Below are positions 5,966-9,974 of a stretch of 9,974 nt of DNA, piece by piece. A program made the translations under genes and the position numbers. The stretch's first letter is position 1. Each line of letters opens with the position of its first letter. The stretch spans positions 1 to 9,974 of the forward strand of contig JAFNAH010000253.1 in NCBI GenBank assembly GCA_017860075.1. The letters run 5' to 3'. The stretch comes from Acidobacteriota bacterium (GTDB lineage: Bacteria; Acidobacteriota; UBA6911). Under the pieces are notes generated by a model, which saw only the letters and a program-made list of their open reading frames with translations, was not told where the DNA came from and ran no database searches.

Positions 5966-8107
5966 TCATAGTCGTAAATAGTCGTAATTGTCGCTCTCAT
6001 CCTCGTAGAGGGTAAAGCTACCGTCGGCACCACGGTAGACGCGCAGCTCGATCGGGTCCGCCGGCTTCTCCGCAGCATACTCCAGGTCCGGTCCCATCGG
6101 CAGGATTGCCCCTGCGCGCACGTAGAGCGGTATCCGTTCCAGCGGAGCTGGCGCGTCGATGGCCCCGCCGCCTGCGAGCACGTTTCCGTTCCAGAAGTCG
6201 TACCACTTCCCCCCCGGCAGGTACAGATGGCGCGTCGCAGCACCCGGCTCGGTAACGGGATTAACGAGGATCGCCGGGCCGTACATGAACTGGTCCCCGA
6301 TGTTGTGAACTCTCCTGTCGGCCAGGAAATCCATGACAAGCGGACGCATCGGGGTGTATCTCTCGCTCGTCGTCTTCCACGCGATCGAGTAGATGTAGGG
6401 CAGGAGGCGATAGCGCAGCCGATCATACTTCGTGAGAATCGCTTGTGCCTCGGGTCCGTAAGACCACAGTTCGTTCTGATTGGTGGTTCGGGTACCGTGC
6501 ACACGGAAGATGGGGCAGAAGGTGCCGTACTGGAACCAGCGCACGAACAGTTCGCGATACGCGGGGTCGTTGGTATTACCGGATGTGAACCCGCCGATGT
6601 CAGTCGTCCAGTACGGAATGCCTGACAATGCGAAATTCAGGCCGGCCGGGATCTGGCGCTGCAGACTCAGAAAATCGGAGTTGATATCGCCCGACCAGGC
6701 CGTTACTGCGTATCTCTGGCTTCCGGCGAAGGCCGAGCGGGAGAGTATGAACACGCGCTTCCTGTCCGTCTCGGAGCGTTGACCTTCGTATACTCCCCTG
6801 ACCGCCATGAGCGGGTAGAGATTCACGTAACGATCGCCGCTGCCGATGGCAATCCTGTGGCCGAGCTGGATGTTCTGCTCGCGCGCCTCGGTTTCGGGCT
6901 CCACGGTGTCCAGCCACCAGGCATCAACGCCGATCTTGAAGAGCGCCTTGTCCATCAGCTGCCAGTAGTAGGACCGCGCCTCCGCGCTGGTGGCATCGTA
7001 CAGGGCCATGCCCTCAGGGTGGAACCCGGCGACCTTGGTGCGATCGACAAACCAGCCGCGCTTGTCCATCTCCTCGTAGGCCTGCGAGCCGCGTTCGAAG
7101 AACGGCCAGACGGAGATCATCAGGTGGAAATTCTTCTTGTGCAGGTCCTCGACCATGCCTTTCGGGTCGGGGTAGTTCTCGTTGAACACATGTTCGCCCT
7201 TGCGGGTCCACCAGAACCAGTCCTGCACGATGTTGTCGACGGGGATGCGCAGCTCCCTGTATTTGCGGGCGACATCCAGCAGCTCCTGCTGCGTCTTGTA
7301 GCGGTTCTTGCACTGCCAGAAGCCGTACGCCCACTTGCCGAACATGGGGACATCCCCGGTCAATTCCCGGTAACCGGCGATGATCCGGTCGAAATCCGGC
7401 CCGTACATGAAATAGTAGTCGATCGCGTCGGCTACCTCGGAGGTGATGTAGAGCGAGTGCAGGAAGCGGTTGTTGAACCGGCTCCTGGAAGTATTGTTCC
7501 AGAAAATGCCGTACCCGTTGCTCGAGAGAAGGAAGGGTATCGAAATGTTGGTGTTATCCTGCCAGATATCCACCGACTCGCCGCGGTAGTTCCAGACGCC
7601 GGCCTGGTGCTGGCCCAGTCCGTAGAACGCCTCCGTGGAACCCCACAGCCCGATAAAAGTCTCCGCGCGCCAGGTGTCCTCGCCGTTGACCTTGACGGGA
7701 GTCATGGTTTTCGGGCCTTCCTGGACGAGCCTTTTGCCGGCTGCGTCGCTGTATGCGATCGTGCCGTCCTTGCGGGTCACGGTCACAGTGAGCCGTTCAG
7801 TCGACAGGCTGACATCCTTCTCCGTGGACTGCATCGTCCACCGCGCGGCCGGCCAGGTAGTCTTCGTCACGACATAATCAGGCCGGTTCGGGAAATCGGT
7901 CGCGGGCGAATACACGACGCGGATGATGGAATCGGTGCATACCTGCAACCGCATCGAGCCTGACTCCAGCTTGAAGAGGACGCCGTCCGGCTGCTTCTGG
8001 TCACCCGTGACGGGGTTCAGCGGGTTCCACTGCGCACGAACTGCAGGAACCAGGCCTGTGAGGAGGAGGAATGAAAGAATCGCCCTAGCGAGGTAGCGTG
8101 TTCGCAT
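5966..8107 (-). CDS. GH31 alpha-xylosidase/alpha-glucosidase, frameshifted near the C-terminus
   Basis: 713 residues are read from the ATG at 8107 to a premature TGA; the undamaged gene would encode 781. The start is chosen for its signal peptide (MRTRYLARAILSFLLLTGLVPAVRAQ region, cleavage after ARA at ~25) and AGGA eight bases upstream; a longer upstream reading only translates the repeat at 8122-8190. GH31 landmarks are clear: the N-terminal beta-sandwich with FYGLGQ; barrel strand IVQDWFWW; GVDAWWLDTVEPE with predicted nucleophile Asp400; RSAFAGSQRY followed by WSGDINSDF with predicted acid/base Asp474; PYWTTDIGGF; FRVHGT; and LYLPGGKWYDFWNG. GH31 enzymes hydrolyse alpha-glucosides or alpha-xylosides with retention of configuration. 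The WLDTVEPE form resembles the xyloglucan alpha-xylosidase group from memory, so alpha-xylosidase is favoured but not proven. The protein is exported. It lies downstream of the cellobiose phosphorylase gene in the same orientation. Both catalytic residues survive; only the last ~70 residues are lost. Confidence 0.93.
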   Translation of the reverse strand: MRTRYLARAILSFLLLTGLVPAVRAQWNPLNPVTGDQKQPDGVLFKLESGSMRLQVCTDSIIRVVYSPATDFPNRPDYVVTKTTWPAARWTMQSTEKDVSLSTERLTVTVTRKDGTIAYSDAAGKRLVQEGPKTMTPVKVNGEDTWRAETFIGLWGSTEAFYGLGQHQAGVWNYRGESVDIWQDNTNISIPFLLSSNGYGIFWNNTSRSRFNNRFLHSLYITSEVADAIDYYFMYGPDFDRIIAGYRELTGDVPMFGKWAYGFWQCKNRYKTQQELLDVARKYRELRIPVDNIVQDWFWWTRKGEHVFNENYPDPKGMVEDLHKKNFHLMISVWPFFERGSQAYEEMDKRGWFVDRTKVAGFHPEGMALYDATSAEARSYYWQLMDKALFKIGVDAWWLDTVEPETEAREQNIQLGHRIAIGSGDRYVNLYPLMAVRGVYEGQRSETDRKRVFILSRSAFAGSQRYAVTAWSGDINSDFLSLQRQIPAGLNFALSGIPYWTTDIGGFTSGNTNDPAYRELFVRWFQYGTFCPIFRVHGTRTTNQNELWSYGPEAQAILTKYDRLRYRLLPYIYSIAWKTTSERYTPMRPLVMDFLADRRVHNIGDQFMYGPAILVNPVTEPGAATRHLYLPGGKWYDFWNGNVLAGGGAIDAPAPLERIPLYVRAGAILPMGPDLEYAAEKPADPIELRVYRGADGSFTLYEDESDNYDYLRL
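5968..5987 (-). repeat. 10-bp tandem duplication causing the GH31 frameshift
   Basis: The minus strand carries TTACGACTAT twice in immediate succession. After DNYDY the frame runs to LRL and TGA instead of EKGARS. The span from ATG 8107 to TAA 5752 minus 10 bp is 2346 bp, exactly 782 codons. This may be a real slippage mutation, a reversible switch, or an assembly error. Confidence 0.9.
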
Positions 8108-8115
8108 ATCACCCG

Positions 8116-8119
8116 TCCT
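8116..8119 (-). promoter_or_regulatory. Ribosome binding site of the GH31 gene
   Basis: AGGA on the minus strand, eight bases before the ATG at 8107. It lies just outside the palindromic repeat, so the repeat left the translation signal intact. It supports the 8107 start. Confidence 0.55.
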
Positions 8120-8121
8120 AA

Positions 8122-8190
8122 GGGGGACAGTCACCAGTGTCCCACCTGTTCTCTCCTCGGTTGCTGGAGGGACACTGGTGACTGTCCCCC
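8122..8190. repeat. REPIN-like paired palindrome, copy 2
   Basis: Two 22-bp units, 8122-8143 and 8169-8190, are perfect reverse complements separated by 25 bp. The unit matches that of copy 1 (715-797) over its first 22 bases except one C-to-G change, which weakens the internal hairpin to a six-base stem (GGGACA/TGTCCC). Because the change is present in both units, the full-length fold stays perfect. The element fills almost all of the gap between the cellobiose phosphorylase stop (TAG, 8192-8190) and the GH31 ribosome site, so it would be transcribed as a 69-nt hairpin inside the operon mRNA. It could limit read-through or protect the upstream mRNA from 3' exonucleases; this is inference from known REP behaviour. 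Confidence 0.85.
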
Positions 8191-9974
8191 TACTCCAGTG
8201 CCGCCTCGACATGAATCACGGCTCCACCGGGTTCGGCCGCCGGAAGAAGATTGCCGGGAATCTCGCCTCCATCGACCAGAAGCTTCTTCACGCCCCGGTT
8301 CAACGAGGCGGGATTCTTGACTTCGATGACGTAGGTGTTGCCACGGAACCGGCGCGTCACCCTGAATCCTCCCCACGCAGCAGGAATTACCGGATCGATG
8401 CGCAGTCCGTCATACTCGGGGCGGATGCCGAGGATCCATTGCGTGATGGCAGCATAGTTCCAGGCCGCCGTGCCGGTGAGCCAGGAGTTCTTCGCCTCCC
8501 CGTGCGTCGCCGCGTCCCGGCCGGCAATCATCTGCGCGTAGACGTACGGTTCACAGCGATGTATCTCACTGATCGGCTCCCGTGCCGAAGGGTTGATGCG
8601 GAGGTAATAGTCAAACGCGTCGTCCCCGTGTCCGGCCATGGCCTCCGCAATCATGATCCAGGGATTGGTATGGCAGAAGATCCCCGCGTTCTCTTTGTAT
8701 CCTGGCGGGTAGGATGAGATCTCGCCAAGGTGGAGATAGTACCGCGAGAATGCCGGTTGCTGGAGGATGATGCCGTGAGGCGTGGCGAGGTGTTCCTTCA
8801 CAGCGGCCAGGGCCTTCAGCGCATCGCCGTTCTCCAGCCCGATGCCCGCCATGATGCAGAAACCCTGCGGTTCGATGAAGATCCTGCCCTCTTCGCACGA
8901 GGCGGAGCCGATCTTCTGTCCGTAGTCGTCATAGGCGCGCAGGAACCAGTTCCCGTCCCATCCGTGCTGGAGCAGGGTCGCCTCCATCTTTGCCGCGGCC
9001 GCGAGGTACTGGCCTGCTTCCTCCCCGAGACGGCCCTTCTGGGCGATTACGGCCAACTCGCGTGCCGCCATCACGAAGAGGCCCGCGATGAAGACTGACT
9101 CCGCGGTTTTTCCATCCTTGTTCGTCGTGGTCTGGAAAGACTGTCCGGGAGTGTCCGAGAAGCAATTCAGGTTCAGGCAGTCGTTCCAATCGGCGCGCCC
9201 GATCAAAGGGAGTCCGTGCGGACCAAGCCTCTCGAGCGTGTAGCGCAGCGACCGTTGCAGATGTTCGTAGAGCGGCGTCTCGGTCCCGGGCTCATTCTCG
9301 TAGGGCAGCTTCTCCTCCAGGATCGACCAGTCTCCACTTTCCTTGAGGTACGCGGCAGTGCCCAGGATCAGCCACAAGGGGTCATCGTTGAAACCACTTC
9401 CGACATCGTTGTTGCCCCGTTTCGTGAGCGGTTGGTACTGGTGGAATGCCCCGCCGGTCGGGAGTTGCGTAGCCGCCAGGTCGATAATCCGCTCCCTCGC
9501 CCGTTCAGGGATCATATGCACGAATCCCAGCAGATCCTGGCTGGAATCGCGGAATCCCATGCCGCGGCCGATGCCCGATTCGTAGAAAGAGGCCGATCGC
9601 GACATGTTGAAGGTCACCATGCACTGGTAGGCGTTCCAGATATTGACCATGCGATCCGCATCCGCGCTTGGTGTCCGCACCTGGAACGTGCTCAGCAGCG
9701 TGCTCCAGTAGTCCTTCAACTCTTCAAACGCGGCATTTGCATTCGGTGCGGCCAGATACTTGCGGATGACCGGCAATACCGTCTTCTTGTTGATCGTCTG
9801 GGAATCCGGCGGATCGAACTTCTGGTCTGAAGGATTTTCGTGGTAACCCAGGAGGAAAATGATTTCGCGGCTCTCCTTGGGCTGGAGGGTCACGTCGACC
9901 TGGTGGCAGCCGATGGGAGCCCAACCGTGAGCGATCGAATCGAAGCAGCGGCCCCGTTCGACCGCCGCCGGAGA
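8190..9974 (-). CDS. Cellobiose phosphorylase (GH94), 5' end outside the window
   Basis: The frame is open to the window edge (first visible residues [10 protein letters not shown]), giving 594 residues. Known cellobiose phosphorylases have about 800, so roughly 200 N-terminal residues are missing. The enzyme splits cellobiose with inorganic phosphate to alpha-glucose 1-phosphate and glucose in the cytoplasm. The sequence follows the clostridial cellobiose phosphorylase almost block for block, from memory: [102 protein letters not shown] and [16 protein letters not shown]. The DWND motif (codons at 9191-9180) holds the expected general acid. This full set favours cellobiose over chitobiose or cellobionate as substrate. 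The gene ends ALE-TAG, with the stop touching the palindromic repeat, and precedes the GH31 gene by 82 bp, so the two are probably co-transcribed. No lesion is seen in the visible part. Confidence 0.95.
   Translation of the reverse strand, partial: SPAAVERGRCFDSIAHGWAPIGCHQVDVTLQPKESREIIFLLGYHENPSDQKFDPPDSQTINKKTVLPVIRKYLAAPNANAAFEELKDYWSTLLSTFQVRTPSADADRMVNIWNAYQCMVTFNMSRSASFYESGIGRGMGFRDSSQDLLGFVHMIPERARERIIDLAATQLPTGGAFHQYQPLTKRGNNDVGSGFNDDPLWLILGTAAYLKESGDWSILEEKLPYENEPGTETPLYEHLQRSLRYTLERLGPHGLPLIGRADWNDCLNLNCFSDTPGQSFQTTTNKDGKTAESVFIAGLFVMAARELAVIAQKGRLGEEAGQYLAAAAKMEATLLQHGWDGNWFLRAYDDYGQKIGSASCEEGRIFIEPQGFCIMAGIGLENGDALKALAAVKEHLATPHGIILQQPAFSRYYLHLGEISSYPPGYKENAGIFCHTNPWIMIAEAMAGHGDDAFDYYLRINPSAREPISEIHRCEPYVYAQMIAGRDAATHGEAKNSWLTGTAAWNYAAITQWILGIRPEYDGLRIDPVIPAAWGGFRVTRRFRGNTYVIEVKNPASLNRGVKKLLVDGGEIPGNLLPAAEPGGAVIHVEAALE

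Noticed and set aside
7346..7357. GGGGACATCCCC resembling the palindromic repeat unit
   Set aside because: It lies within conserved GH31 coding sequence (DVPMF), lacks the rest of the unit and has no inverted partner, so it is a chance match.
6779..7963. 394-residue plus-strand reading frame opposite the GH31 gene
   Set aside because: It is antisense to a clearly conserved enzyme gene, matches nothing recognisable, and is typical of spurious frames opposite GC-rich genes.
8108..8212. Longer start for the GH31 protein ([16 protein letters not shown]...)
   Set aside because: The extra 35 residues are translated from the palindromic repeat and overlap the end of the cellobiose phosphorylase gene; a signal peptide and AGGA support the ATG at 8107.
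1..9974. CRISPR array, tRNA or rRNA genes
   Set aside because: No regularly spaced direct repeats and no tRNA- or rRNA-like segments were seen on either strand by reading; the repeats present are inverted pairs and one flanking duplication.

Overview
The window is about 10 kb of GC-rich bacterial DNA. It carries one plus-strand gene at the left edge and five minus-strand genes. A Gram-negative soil or sediment bacterium is likely, because two proteins have exported-type signal peptides, one is a PD40 propeller protein and one is a KefB/KefC-type antiporter. Acidobacteriota is my best guess from gene style and the abundance of small palindromic repeats. No rRNA or marker gene in the window confirms it.

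Layout, left to right. The end of a TolB/PD40-type beta-propeller gene (+, 1-714) converges on a two-gene antiporter operon on the minus strand: a KefF/KefG-type flavodoxin-fold oxidoreductase (3272-2667) and a KefB/KefC-type K+/H+ antiporter (2670-754), coupled by a GTGA overlap. Upstream, also on the minus strand, lies a carbohydrate operon in the order cellobiose phosphorylase GH94 (9974-8190, 5' end outside the window), exported GH31 glycosidase (8107-5752, frameshifted) and an exported TIM-barrel-like protein of unknown function (5278-3170). The GH94/GH31 pair suggests processing of cello-oligosaccharides carrying alpha-linked side sugars, for example xyloglucan fragments, but substrate specificity cannot be read from sequence.

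The most interesting content is small non-coding structure. (1) A 405-bp MITE-like element with terminal inverted repeats, a nested long palindrome and an exact 11-bp flanking direct repeat sits between the Shine-Dalgarno sequence and the ATG of the unknown gene. Removing it and one repeat copy in silico rebuilds a clean 57-bp intergenic region with GGAG well placed before the ATG. (2) An exact 10-bp tandem duplication in the GH31 gene shifts the frame and cuts off the last ~70 residues. Deleting one copy restores a continuous 781-codon frame. (3) Two REPIN-like paired palindromes (715-797 and 8122-8190) share nearly the same 22-23 bp unit, and each abuts the TAG stop codon of a neighbouring gene. 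One also supplies the C-terminal tail and stop of the antiporter. (4) The unknown gene runs past its probable natural end into the oxidoreductase gene. Together these suggest a sugar operon being remodelled or decaying under repeat activity, next to an intact potassium-efflux operon.
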